IMG/VR virus record: IMGVR_UViG_3300042922_000105
Coordinates: 1-30,087 of that record
Source: a virus
Length of the DNA: 30,087 nt
Direction: 5' to 3' (one strand)
The notes under the pieces are model-generated. The model worked only from the letters and a program-made list of their open reading frames with translations. It made no database searches and was not told where the DNA came from. Both the position numbers and the translations under genes were made by a program. Of the stretch, positions 1-8,092 are shown in pieces (the stretch's first letter is position 1; each line of letters starts with the position of its first letter).

Positions 1-7
1 TTCTCAC

Positions 8-29
8 TCACGTACACTTCACGTACACT
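8..29. repeat. Perfect 11-bp tandem direct repeat
   Basis: TCACGTACACT occurs at 8-18 and again immediately at 19-29. The 11-bp period is close to one helical turn, so a protein could read both copies on one face of the DNA. Further ACGT words follow at 41, 47, 58, 209, 227 and 236. The spacing is iteron- or operator-like; function unknown. Confidence 0.7.
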
Positions 30-68
30 GTCTGCCACGCACGTTCACGTTGGCACAACGTTAGCATC

Positions 69-89
69 TTGTGACCCCCAGGGTCGCAA
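69..89. repeat. Hairpin with 9-bp stem and 3-nt loop
   Basis: Bases 69-77 pair with 81-89 (one G-T wobble) around the loop CCA; the core is GACCC/GGGTC. No T-run follows on either side, so it is not an obvious intrinsic terminator. Confidence 0.5.
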
Positions 90-282
90 TTAAGTACCTC
101 GCATATGGAGTACATGGGGTGAGAGGGATATAATAACTAACTACCTGTTCACCTACTATTTTCTCATGAGTCAAAAAATATAATATATAAAAATTCTCAC
201 CGTATATCACGTATATGTCAAACAGAACGTGAGTTACGTATTCTAACAGTTCAGAGTAGTGTGCATAGTATTTATTGTATTA

Positions 283-304
283 TTTAAGTTCTTTCAAACT
301 TAAA
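283..304. repeat. 8-bp AT-rich inverted repeat
   Basis: TTTAAGTT (283-290) and AACTTAAA (297-304) are perfect inverted repeats around a 6-nt loop. It could be an operator or a weak RNA hairpin; nothing decides between them. Confidence 0.45.
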
Positions 305-335
305 GTACAGTGTTTATTACTACATTTCTTTCATA

Positions 336-394
336 TCAGACATCTATTAGATGCTAATAACAGGCTAAAATGTCTGACCATATTGCCGAGGTCA
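336..394. repeat. Nested inverted-repeat element
   Basis: TCAGACAT (336-343) is the exact inverse of ATGTCTGA (370-377). Inside it CATCT (341-345) pairs with AGATG (349-353), which shares bases with the outer arm. TGACC (375-379) pairs with GGTCA (390-394), which competes for the other arm. The three stems are mutually exclusive in part, as in a switching RNA or a clustered protein-binding site. Confidence 0.45.
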
Positions 395-560
395 GCTAAA
401 TGACATCATCAACAGAATGTATTATTTATTATCAAATCAGTAAAAATAGAGGTGTTTTATTAACACTATTATAAATAACGTAATACTACGAGAAACAGAG
501 AAAAACGGAGATAATGAAAGATAGTTTGCTAACATTATTCCTTGTGACAGATTATGATGT

Positions 561-589
561 TTGACACAATGAATTTAGGGTGGTATACT
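561..589 (+). promoter_or_regulatory. Consensus sigma-A promoter for the rightward operon
   Basis: The -35 hexamer TTGACA (561-566) is separated by exactly 17 bp from TATACT (584-589), a one-mismatch match to the full consensus. Transcription would start near 596 and run into all the structural genes. TTGTG (542-546) and CACAA (565-569) form an inverted repeat overlapping the -35, a possible but weak operator. Confidence 0.8.
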
Positions 590-774
590 CTTTATATAGG
601 GTTAACGGTCATACTTCCCTTATAACTCCTATAGTTTCTCCGCTTCGCTACGAAACAGAAAAGTTCTTCTACCTCAATGGAATAGTCTATTCTTTTATCA
701 AAAGTAATCAAAACTAGTAGATTTCACTTCAATATAACTTACCCCTATTATCCACAATGAGCTAATATAACTAT

Positions 775-787
775 GGTCGGAACGACC
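775..787 (+). other. Leader hairpin before the first ribosome-binding site
   Basis: GGTCG (775-779) pairs with CGACC (783-787) around a GAA loop, ten bases before the AAGGAG ribosome site of the first gene. It may protect or tune the 5' end of the message; this is inference. Confidence 0.4.
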
Positions 788-809
788 GCTAATAGAAGGA
801 GATGTGTAA

Positions 810-1103
810 ATGGAATTTAAAGAATTGCTGATATTGATATTTGTAGTAAATGCACTATTTATTATTGATTTGTATTTTTTTCATGAACTGTTTTTTGAAC
901 GTGAGGACAAGCCTTCCGCTTTTAATGAAACGATTACAGTTCAGGAAGATTATGAAGAAGTACAGGTAGATGAATTTGATAGTAGGATAGAAGAAATGAA
1001 AAAGGAAATCAAAGAGAAAAAGAGTACAGGGGTATTTGAGGTTAATGAAGCAGAAGTGATTACGGAAGAATATGAACAACATCTATATCATTCAATAGAA
1101 TAA
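810..1103 (+). CDS. Small membrane-anchored protein, unknown function
   Basis: 97 residues. A good AAGGAGATG ribosome site precedes the ATG. Residues about 5-28 form one hydrophobic segment that also contains aromatic residues, followed by a strongly acidic, charged C-terminal part (about residues 30-97) that is probably helical. The layout suggests a single-pass membrane protein with a cytoplasmic or external acidic tail. It is the first gene after the late promoter and sits just before the terminase genes. I do not recognise the family; a role in packaging or lysis cannot be claimed from sequence alone. Confidence 0.65.
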   Translation: MEFKELLILIFVVNALFIIDLYFFHELFFEREDKPSAFNETITVQEDYEEVQVDEFDSRIEEMKKEIKEKKSTGVFEVNEAEVITEEYEQHLYHSIE

Positions 1104-1104
1104 T

Positions 1105-1371
1105 ATGGGTAGAATAAAGAATTGGGGTATAGGCTCTTTATTAAAACAGATATATGAGAGAGAAAAGATATATGAGAATATAACTAACCCTACTACACCT
1201 AGTGAAGATGAAAGGTATTATAATGATTTGAGGTTACACGTAGAACTAGGTATATGTATTGAATGCAATAGGAAGACAAGTGAAGTTGGTTGGAGAACAA
1301 ATGAAGAAAGGAGTGAGTTTGATATATCAGCACTATGTAGTGAATGTCAGATAAAATACTTTGGAAAGTAG
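1105..1371 (+). CDS. Small zinc-ribbon-like protein, unknown function
   Basis: 88 residues with two CxxC pairs (C51/C54 in CIEC and C78/C81 in CSEC) about 24 residues apart, the spacing of a zinc ribbon or zinc-binding knuckle pair. The ATG lies one base after the stop of the previous gene and has no strong ribosome site of its own, so translation is probably coupled. Small zinc proteins of this kind next to terminase genes are often DNA-binding or HNH-like, but no HNH residues are visible here. Function not assigned. Confidence 0.6.
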   Translation: MGRIKNWGIGSLLKQIYEREKIYENITNPTTPSEDERYYNDLRLHVELGICIECNRKTSEVGWRTNEERSEFDISALCSECQIKYFGK

Positions 1372-1375
1372 AAAA

Positions 1376-1397
1376 GCTAACGTAAAAATACGTCAGC
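1376..1397 (+). repeat. Hairpin after the small zinc-protein gene
   Basis: GCTAACGTA (1376-1384) pairs with TACGTCAGC (1389-1397) around an AAAA loop, with one A-C mismatch. No T-run follows, so it is more likely an RNA-processing or stabilising hairpin than a terminator. The stem again has an ACGT core. Confidence 0.45.
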
Positions 1398-1464
1398 AAT
1401 TCATACTCATACAATATACTAAAGACACAAAGAGAAACCTATCCAACGTGAAGTTTGGAATAAG

Positions 1465-1492
1465 TTGAATTTTATTATACTACTATTATAAC
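1465..1492 (+). promoter_or_regulatory. Possible weak promoter before terminase
   Basis: TTGAAT (1465-1470), a 16-bp spacer and TATAAC (1487-1492) lie in the 168-bp gap before the terminase small subunit. The match is weak and the gap is very AT-rich, so chance is a real possibility. Confidence 0.25.
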
Positions 1493-1539
1493 CAAAAAGT
1501 AAATAGAATATACATTAGTAAAATAAGGAAGTGAATATA

Positions 1540-1986
1540 ATGGGCGAGATAGCTAAGTACGACGATATAATGGAACAATTAAAACCTGAACAAATTAAGT
1601 ATGCTAATTTAAAAGCAACTACTACTCTTACTCAAAGGCAAATAGCAGAACAAATAGGTGTTCATTATAACACTATAGGTAATTGGAATAAGAACCCGCT
1701 GATACTTGAAGCTATCAAATGCGAGATAGAATGTGTTAAACAAGATAATGCTATGAAGGTACAACAATTAATGCAACATATGCTTAAAGAAGCAATAGGT
1801 ATACTTGTTGATAAAGAGTCTAGTAGAACTGTTAAGACACAAATAATAGGACAATTGTTCACAGCAGTAGGTAAGTATGCAGGATTTGAACCTACAAAAC
1901 AAGTTAACAAAGAGATTAAAGTTACTAAGTCTTTTGAACAACTGTTATCCGATGGTGTTGAAGACGTTGATTATGAGGTAGAATAA
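1540..1986 (+). CDS. terS: Terminase small subunit
   Basis: 148 residues from the ATG at 1540; a GTG at 1531 is in frame but overlaps the AAGGAAG ribosome site, so 1540 is preferred. A helix-turn-helix sits near residues 28-53 (TLTQRQIAEQIGVHYNTIGN), typical of the homeodomain-like terminase small subunits of Gram-positive phages (phBC6A51 type). The rest is mainly helical, with a C-terminal acidic tail that usually contacts the large subunit. It would recognise the packaging site and form a ring that loads the large terminase. The gene ends one base before the large subunit start, the normal order. Confidence 0.8.
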   Translation: MGEIAKYDDIMEQLKPEQIKYANLKATTTLTQRQIAEQIGVHYNTIGNWNKNPLILEAIKCEIECVKQDNAMKVQQLMQHMLKEAIGILVDKESSRTVKTQIIGQLFTAVGKYAGFEPTKQVNKEIKVTKSFEQLLSDGVEDVDYEVE

Positions 1987-1987
1987 T

Positions 1988-3808
1988 ATGCCTAAATTAG
2001 ACCATTTATTATATCCACTAACAGAAGAAGAGAAATACAAAACACCTCCAGCTGGACTTAGTAAACAACAAGTATTCCTGTGGAGATTGCAGAATGATAG
2101 TGTTTGGTATGCAGAGAAGTTTTTAAAGATAAGAGATAAGAATGCAAAACTAATACCATTTGTATTTAATGATGCACAGTTAATTATGGAACGTATAGAT
2201 AGGTATTGTATAGAACATGGAATACTTAGAAGGTATATAATACTAAAAGCAAGGCAAATGGGACTTAGTACGTATACAGAAGGTAAAATGTATATTGATA
2301 CTACTACAAATAAACTTAAAGGTACAATGATAATTACACAAGAAGACCAAGCTACTCAAAACCTATTTAATATGGCTAAGCTATTTTATGATGAAATGCC
2401 TATGGAACTCAAACCAATGCGTAAAACTTCTAATGAAAGAGCACTTACTTTTGAAAATCCAACACTAAATGCAGAAGAAAAACTAAATAATCCAGGTCTT
2501 AGAAGTAAGTATTCAGTTGCCACAGCTAATGCTGTTGAAGTTGGTAGGTCATGGATGCTTCATAATTTGCACGCATCAGAAGTAGCATTTTGGGCAAAAC
2601 CTGAAATAACAATGACTGGTCTTATGCAAGCTATTGCAGATAATATGGAAACATTAGTTATATTAGAGTCAACTGCTAATGGTGTAGGTGGTTATTTCTA
2701 TAATATGTGGCAACAAGCAATGCATGGAGAAAATGATTTCATACCTATATTCCTACCTTGGTTTACAGATAAGACGTATACTAAACCATTCAAATCACAG
2801 AAAGATAAAGATATTTTTACTGAACTGATAAATGCAACGTATGTGAATGACAAAGGCGAAGAAATGCACACTTATTATTGGACTTTAATGAATGACTTCG
2901 GTGTTTCAGTAGAACAAGTTAATTGGTATGATTATACTAAGAGAAATAAATGCCAAAATGATGAAGATATTATGAAACAAGAATACCCATCAACACCTGA
3001 CGAAGCCTTTATATCAACTGGTAGACCTAAGTTTAACAGCAGAGCACTTAGTAAGTATAAGAGGTACGTAAAACCACCATTAAAAGTAGGGAATGTAACT
3101 GTAGTTAATGGAGAAATACAGTTCATAGAAGACCCAAAAGGTTATGTATCTATATGGAAAGAACCTAGTAAAGATATGTTCTACTGTATTGGTGCTGACG
3201 TAGCAGAAGGACTAGCAAAAGGTGACTATTCATCTGCTCATGTAGGTGATGAAAACTTTGAAGTAGTAGCAACTTGGCATGGTCACATTGACCCTGATAT
3301 GTACGGTGAAGAACTAGTAAAACTAGCTAGATATTATAATAATGCGTATCTAGGTATAGAAAATAACAACCACGGACTGACTACACTTCATAAAGTAAAG
3401 CAATTAGAATACTGGAACATATACTACAGTAAGAATTACGATAAGCTAACTGAAAAGATAACTCAAAAGATGGGATGGAGTACAACTATTAAGACAAAAC
3501 CTCTAATGATAGACAAGTTAGCCGAATACGTGCGTGATTTTTACTTGGGAATATTTGATGATTTGACCATAAGTGAACTATTAACGTATATTATAGAAGA
3601 AAACGGTTCTACAAATGCACAGTCAGGTTGTTATGATGATACGGTTATGTCGCTTGCAATTCTACTACAAATGCTACTAGAAGGAAGAGGACAAGATTAT
3701 ATACCTGAACAACCATTTGATGAATATTCACCTAAGAAAAGACAGAGAGTTAAAGAGATAATTGACCCACTATTTGAACAAGAAGATAACGTTGAATATG
3801 GAGAATAA
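1988..3808 (+). CDS. terL: Terminase large subunit (ATPase and nuclease)
   Basis: 606 residues, the usual length. The N-terminal packaging ATPase shows a deviant Walker A, KARQMGLST (87-95), a Walker-B-like strand NLHASEVAFW (193-202) in which E198 would be catalytic, and the coupling motif ESTANG (227-232). The C-terminal RNase-H-like nuclease shows D403 in GADVAEG, E457 in LGIENNN and D549/D550 in GCYDD, the expected acidic metal ligands. The protein would cut concatemeric DNA and pump it into the prohead through the portal. A GAGGT ribosome site lies inside the end of the small-subunit gene, so the two are coupled. Confidence 0.95.
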   Translation: MPKLDHLLYPLTEEEKYKTPPAGLSKQQVFLWRLQNDSVWYAEKFLKIRDKNAKLIPFVFNDAQLIMERIDRYCIEHGILRRYIILKARQMGLSTYTEGKMYIDTTTNKLKGTMIITQEDQATQNLFNMAKLFYDEMPMELKPMRKTSNERALTFENPTLNAEEKLNNPGLRSKYSVATANAVEVGRSWMLHNLHASEVAFWAKPEITMTGLMQAIADNMETLVILESTANGVGGYFYNMWQQAMHGENDFIPIFLPWFTDKTYTKPFKSQKDKDIFTELINATYVNDKGEEMHTYYWTLMNDFGVSVEQVNWYDYTKRNKCQNDEDIMKQEYPSTPDEAFISTGRPKFNSRALSKYKRYVKPPLKVGNVTVVNGEIQFIEDPKGYVSIWKEPSKDMFYCIGADVAEGLAKGDYSSAHVGDENFEVVATWHGHIDPDMYGEELVKLARYYNNAYLGIENNNHGLTTLHKVKQLEYWNIYYSKNYDKLTEKITQKMGWSTTIKTKPLMIDKLAEYVRDFYLGIFDDLTISELLTYIIEENGSTNAQSGCYDDTVMSLAILLQMLLEGRGQDYIPEQPFDEYSPKKRQRVKEIIDPLFEQEDNVEYGE

Positions 3809-3820
3809 GGAGGTAAATAA

Positions 3821-4156
3821 ATGATTATACCTAACAAAGTAAGAATAGGCAGTTGTGATTATGATGTTAATGTTACTAATAATGCAATTGTACTTGAAGG
3901 TAGACAATGTAAGGGAATGATAGATTACGAATATCATAATATAAACATTGATAGTTCAATCCAAGATGAACAAGGACAAGAACAAACATTCCTACATGAA
4001 TTATTTCATGGAATTGTACATTCTAGGAGTTTAGATTTAGGTGAAGATACGGAAGAGATAATAGATGCAATAGCTATTGGTATGCATCAGGTAATTAGAG
4101 ACAACCATAGAATATTTATAGACAGAAGTGAGGTGGTTACTTGTGGAAATATTTAG
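3821..4156 (+). CDS. Small HExxH metallopeptidase-like phage protein
   Basis: 111 residues. HELFH (59-63) is a zincin HExxH motif; an acidic stretch EDTEEIID (75-82) about 15 residues later could supply the third zinc ligand, as in gluzincins. The N-terminal half (PNKVRIGSCDYDV..., then GMIDYEYHNINID) is a beta-rich segment seen in small phage relatives of ImmA/IrrE-like peptidases. Substrate unknown. Placed between terminase and portal, it might act in prohead maturation or against a host protein; both are inference. A GGAGG ribosome site precedes the ATG, and the 3' end overlaps the portal start by 14 bases. Confidence 0.7.
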   Translation: MIIPNKVRIGSCDYDVNVTNNAIVLEGRQCKGMIDYEYHNINIDSSIQDEQGQEQTFLHELFHGIVHSRSLDLGEDTEEIIDAIAIGMHQVIRDNHRIFIDRSEVVTCGNI

Positions 4157-6200
4157 TAAGAAGAATAAAGAACATACCAAAACACAATATGAGTCTACAG
4201 AAGAAGAAATAAAATTATCCGAACTGTCGTACAACAGATTTAAAGACAGTATGGTAGCCAAATCAGAGTACACAAAGAAGTGGAAAGAATGTTATGATGC
4301 GTACTTTGGTAACTATAAGAATAAAAACAAACCAATATACAAATCAGATGTAATCGTAAACCATATATTTAAAACCATAGAAACAGTAAGACCTATTATG
4401 ATTGATAATAACCCAAAGTTTATTGCACTTGCTAGAACAGAAACAGGAATAGCTAAGTCAGAGGTGATACAGAAATCCCTTGATTATGAATGGGATAGAG
4501 AGGCTATGAGAAACAAATTACCTCAAGCACTTATACCTGCATTAGTAACAGGTAATGCTATATTCTTCTTAGGATGGGATGGTAAAGACAATAAGATAGG
4601 TAATATCAAATGTAAACTAATAGATGCATTTAACTTCTATTGTGACCCACTTGCATACGACCTTGAAAGTGCAGAATACGTTATATATGCAACATATAAA
4701 CATTTCAATCAGTTAAAGAAGAAGTACCCAAAGAAATCATCTGCAATAACTGGTGCACAGGTTAAATATAGCGAACTAGTTCAAGACAGAGATAAGAACG
4801 CAGTAAAGCAGAATAACCAAGTTCTTGTACTTGAAATGTGGTGTAGGGATTATACTACTATTGAGAAAGAATACGAAGAGGATGGTAATAAACTAAAGCA
4901 AATAAGTGCTAAATACCCAAGAGGAAGAGTAATTACAACTACTCCTGAACTGAACTTAGTATTAGAAGACAAACCTAATCCATATAAACACGGTAAATTT
5001 CCTTTTGTAATGCTAAAAGATTACGATATACCGTTTGAATTTTGGGGTAGAGGTGATGTAGAACAATTAATATCTCCGCAAAGCTATATTAATGAACTGA
5101 ATAATCAAATCACTGATAATGCTAAGAATACAGGTAATATGCAATGGATAGTAGATAATAATGCAGGTATACCAAAAGGAACATTAACTAATAGACCAGG
5201 ATTAATTGTTAGAAAGAACCCAGGAACAGAGGTACGTAGAGATAGTCCACCACCAATGCCAGGGTATATAAATGATAAAGTGCAAGAGTGGAAAACAGAT
5301 ATACAAACTATATCAGGAGTACATGAAACACTTGCAGGAGAACGAGCACCAGGAGTACAAGCAGGTAATGCGATTATGGCATTACAAGAAGCTAGTCAGA
5401 CTAGAATAAGGCTTAAAGTTAAGATGATGGAAAATGCACTATCTGACCTTGCTTCAATGTGGTATGAACTCGCACAACAGTTTTGGAAAATAGATAGGTT
5501 TGTAAGAGTTACTAATGAAGAAGGTAGTTATGACTTTGAGAACATAAAGACAACTGATTTAGAGAATGATTACGATATAAAAGTAACAGCAGGTAGCACA
5601 ATGCCAAGTAATAAGACTGCTAAACTTGATTTGATGATTAGACTTGCACAAACAATGGGTGAAGATGGATTACCTATGGTAGACAGAAAGAGTGTAATGC
5701 AATTTGTTGATATGGCAGGTAAACAAGAAATGTTACAACGTATGGAAGATATTAAACAAGGTGCAGAACAGCAATTACAAGCACAACAACAAGCAGAAGG
5801 TCAAGCACAACAACAGCAAGCTATGTTTGAACAAATAGTACAAGTTGTACAGGAATTACAAGGTGAAGTGCAGAAACTTTCAAATGAAGTAGCTAAGATT
5901 GAACAGGAGAAAGAAGCAGAAGACGAAGAAAAGGCAATTCAAGAAAGAGAAGGTAAGGCATATGAGAAAGGATTAAAAGAAATACCGCCTGACATAGATG
6001 ATGAAAAGAGGATTGCTATGGAAATACTTAGGGAACAAGGTGGTAATATGCCACAAGAGGAAGATGATTTTACAAATAGTCTAAATAATGGTATAATACC
6101 TGATGAAGCATTAGATGAACTCAATAATCTTCCACCTGAACAATTAATGGCACTTCTTGAACAATATCCACAATTAGAAGAAATGATAAATAAACAATAG
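4143..6200 (+). CDS. Portal protein
   Basis: About 685 residues from GTG 4143. A GTG at 4128 is also in frame, but GAGGTGG at 4130-4136 is positioned for 4143. The length and segments such as a WGRGD-containing stretch, the glycine-rich ETLAGERAPGVQAGNA region and the following long helix match large P22-like portals of short-tailed phages. It would form the dodecameric vertex ring for DNA entry and exit and the docking site for terminase and then the adaptor. The C-terminal 170 residues are Gln/Glu-rich and coiled-coil-like (poly-Q runs near 550-570), resembling a barrel or crown extension. Gene order terminase, portal, scaffold, capsid supports the call. Confidence 0.85.
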   Translation: MEIFSKKNKEHTKTQYESTEEEIKLSELSYNRFKDSMVAKSEYTKKWKECYDAYFGNYKNKNKPIYKSDVIVNHIFKTIETVRPIMIDNNPKFIALARTETGIAKSEVIQKSLDYEWDREAMRNKLPQALIPALVTGNAIFFLGWDGKDNKIGNIKCKLIDAFNFYCDPLAYDLESAEYVIYATYKHFNQLKKKYPKKSSAITGAQVKYSELVQDRDKNAVKQNNQVLVLEMWCRDYTTIEKEYEEDGNKLKQISAKYPRGRVITTTPELNLVLEDKPNPYKHGKFPFVMLKDYDIPFEFWGRGDVEQLISPQSYINELNNQITDNAKNTGNMQWIVDNNAGIPKGTLTNRPGLIVRKNPGTEVRRDSPPPMPGYINDKVQEWKTDIQTISGVHETLAGERAPGVQAGNAIMALQEASQTRIRLKVKMMENALSDLASMWYELAQQFWKIDRFVRVTNEEGSYDFENIKTTDLENDYDIKVTAGSTMPSNKTAKLDLMIRLAQTMGEDGLPMVDRKSVMQFVDMAGKQEMLQRMEDIKQGAEQQLQAQQQAEGQAQQQQAMFEQIVQVVQELQGEVQKLSNEVAKIEQEKEAEDEEKAIQEREGKAYEKGLKEIPPDIDDEKRIAMEILREQGGNMPQEEDDFTNSLNNGIIPDEALDELNNLPPEQLMALLEQYPQLEEMINKQ

Positions 6201-6232
6201 ACCAACCGTAAGGAGTCTAAGGAGGTAATATT

Positions 6233-7048
6233 TTGGATAAAGAGTTTTTTGAAAAAGCATATCAAGCAGAGTATGAAGAGGTAAAAGTAGAACCTACAGA
6301 AGTAGATAATCCACAGCCTGTTGATAAACCTGTTGATAAGTTAGAAATAGTAACACCAGTTACAGAAACTAAAGAAGTGACAGAACTATCGAAGTATAAC
6401 ATTGATGGTGAAGAGTATACAATTGAGCAAATCAAAGAGTGGAAACTAGGTAATATGCGACAAGCAGACTACTCTAGGAAGACACAAGAAGTAGCAAGGC
6501 AGAGAAAAGAAATGCAGGATGCAGTATCACTTTATGAATATATAAAGAAAAATCCTGACGTTGCTACTGCACTTAGAGATGCTGATTATAGTGATGGTGC
6601 TGAACAAGTAACCAAGCCATTAACTCCTGAAATGCAAAGAGTACAGGAATTAGAATATAAGTTAGCTGAAAAGGAACTAGACGAAACAATTAATAGACTT
6701 AAAACAAAACATTCTGACTTTAACGAAGTTGAAGTAATGCAAGAATGTGAGAAAAGGCAAATATACGACCTAGAGTTTGTATATAGTGCTATGAAAGGTT
6801 CAAAAGAAAGTACGCAAGTTGATGTAGAAGCAATTAAGAAAGAAGCCATAGAAGAAGCCAAGAAACAACTAATGGCTGAACTACAAGCTAATACAGATAG
6901 TACGACTACAATCATATCAAGTGAAGGTGGACAAGCTATTGTAACATCACCAGGCGATACATTAACAGTAGAAGAAAAACGTTTTTGTGAAAAAAGAGGG
7001 TTTGATATTAACGAATATGCACAATGGAAAACCATTGGTGCTAAATAA
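6233..7048 (+). CDS. Capsid scaffolding protein
   Basis: 271 residues starting at TTG 6233, set by GGAGG at 6221-6225 with a 7-base spacer. It is highly charged and helical, with a Pro/Val-rich acidic N-terminus and a motif around residues 74-87 (NMRQADYSRKTQEV) that recurs in scaffold proteins of Gram-positive phages. A coiled coil covers roughly residues 130-215. It would template prohead assembly and leave before DNA packaging. It lies directly between portal and major capsid genes, as expected. No protease motif is visible, so removal is probably by exit unless the HExxH protein upstream acts on it. Confidence 0.8.
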   Translation: MDKEFFEKAYQAEYEEVKVEPTEVDNPQPVDKPVDKLEIVTPVTETKEVTELSKYNIDGEEYTIEQIKEWKLGNMRQADYSRKTQEVARQRKEMQDAVSLYEYIKKNPDVATALRDADYSDGAEQVTKPLTPEMQRVQELEYKLAEKELDETINRLKTKHSDFNEVEVMQECEKRQIYDLEFVYSAMKGSKESTQVDVEAIKKEAIEEAKKQLMAELQANTDSTTTIISSEGGQAIVTSPGDTLTVEEKRFCEKRGFDINEYAQWKTIGAK

Positions 7049-7076
7049 TAAAAATAATAATAAGAGGTGATTATAA

Positions 7077-8024
7077 ATGCCAGTAACTCCAATAGCAGGA
7101 AATACGCATATTAGTACAGGCTTTGGTAAATTACTAGAGCCAGGATTAAGAAAGATATTCTTCGAGTCATATGATGAGATGCCTGAACAATATTCAAAAC
7201 TATATAAAGTAAACAAGTCAACACAGGCAACTGAAACAGATTACGGTTTAGGAGCATTTGGTGATTGGACAGAGAGAGCATCTGAAACTGACTCTGTTGC
7301 ATACCAAAAGTTAAGTGCAGGTCTTGAAAGAACCTACACACATAAAGCATTTACACAAGGTTTCATGATTGGTAGAGAACTTTATGATGATGAAAAATAC
7401 AGACAAATAGATAAATTCCCTAAAGCAATGGCTAGAGCAGGTAGAGCAAAAGTAGAAAAAGATGCAATGCTCCCATTAATTAACGGATTTGCAGATGTAG
7501 TAGCAGAGCCTACAAAGGCTATATATGATGGGAAAGCATTATTTGCGGTTGACCATCCATTAGTAGATAGTGTTGCTGTATGTTCTAACTTAGCAACTGG
7601 TGTTCTTAATCAGGACAACCTAGAAAAAGCTATAATGCTTATGAGAGCAACTAAAGACGAAGCAGGCGGATTAATTGTAATGACACCTGATACTCTCATA
7701 GTACCTCCTGCATTAGAATATGATGCTAGAATATTACTAGAGTCTACATCAGTACCAGGAAGTGACTTCAATGATATTAACGTAATTAAAGGTGCGTTAA
7801 AGCTTGTAGTTATGGACTATATCGGAACTGCTAATGGCGGTTCGGATACAGCATGGTTTATACAAGATAGTAAAAGGCACGAACTTAACTTCTTTTGGAG
7901 AGTTAAACCTGAATTTAAGTGGGATGAAGATTTCGATACATTCGTAGCTAAATACAGAGGATACATGAGATACAGCTTCGGTGTTTCTGATTTCAGAGGT
8001 CTTGTAGGCTCAAAAGGTCTATAA
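7077..8024 (+). CDS. Major capsid protein, HK97 fold
   Basis: 315 residues. It follows the scaffold gene and carries features of the HK97-type capsid group close to Mu gpT-like heads: an N-terminal arm, a central region with ELYDDEKYRQID and FAVDHPLVD, and a C-terminal P-domain-like end reading FFWRVKPEF and YMRYSFGVSDFRGLVGS. A strong AGAGGTG ribosome site precedes the ATG. It would build the icosahedral shell with the separate scaffold. An intrinsic terminator just downstream suits a highly expressed gene whose message needs its own 3' end. Confidence 0.88.
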   Translation: MPVTPIAGNTHISTGFGKLLEPGLRKIFFESYDEMPEQYSKLYKVNKSTQATETDYGLGAFGDWTERASETDSVAYQKLSAGLERTYTHKAFTQGFMIGRELYDDEKYRQIDKFPKAMARAGRAKVEKDAMLPLINGFADVVAEPTKAIYDGKALFAVDHPLVDSVAVCSNLATGVLNQDNLEKAIMLMRATKDEAGGLIVMTPDTLIVPPALEYDARILLESTSVPGSDFNDINVIKGALKLVVMDYIGTANGGSDTAWFIQDSKRHELNFFWRVKPEFKWDEDFDTFVAKYRGYMRYSFGVSDFRGLVGSKGL

Positions 8025-8036
8025 TAATCAACTACT

Positions 8037-8070
8037 AAGGGTAGGGCAAGTAAACTGCCCTCCCTTTTTT
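8037..8070 (+). terminator. Intrinsic terminator after the capsid gene
   Basis: AAGGG-T-AGGGCA (8037-8048) pairs with TGCCCTCCC plus two Ts (8056-8066) around a 7-nt loop, with one bulged T, and runs into TTTTTT (8065-8070). No promoter is visible between it and the next gene, so it probably works as a partial terminator that raises capsid message over downstream genes. Confidence 0.85.
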
Positions 8071-8092
8071 AATGTAAACATAGGAGGTATGT

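Larger units (their letters stand above)
1..809. other. Left non-coding region, repeat- and hairpin-rich
   Basis: No convincing ORF lies here on either strand. Seen directly: a perfect 11-bp tandem repeat (8-29), a cluster of ACGT tetramers in the first 240 bases, a short-loop hairpin (69-89), an 8-bp AT-rich inverted repeat (283-304), a nested inverted-repeat element (336-394), a consensus rightward promoter (561-589) and a hairpin just ahead of the first ribosome site (775-787). A region of this kind at the head of the late operon could hold a replication origin, packaging or end sequences, or regulatory sites; which of these is inference. The leader RNA between the promoter and the first gene would be about 215 bases. 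Confidence 0.6.

Noticed and set aside
5939-6265. 108-codon open frame on the - strand over the portal 3' end
   Set aside because: Ser/Ile-rich antisense of the Glu/Gln-rich portal tail; no ribosome site.
6586-7092. 168-codon open frame on the - strand over the scaffold gene
   Set aside because: Antisense shadow of the scaffold gene; Ser/Cys-rich translation without recognisable motifs.
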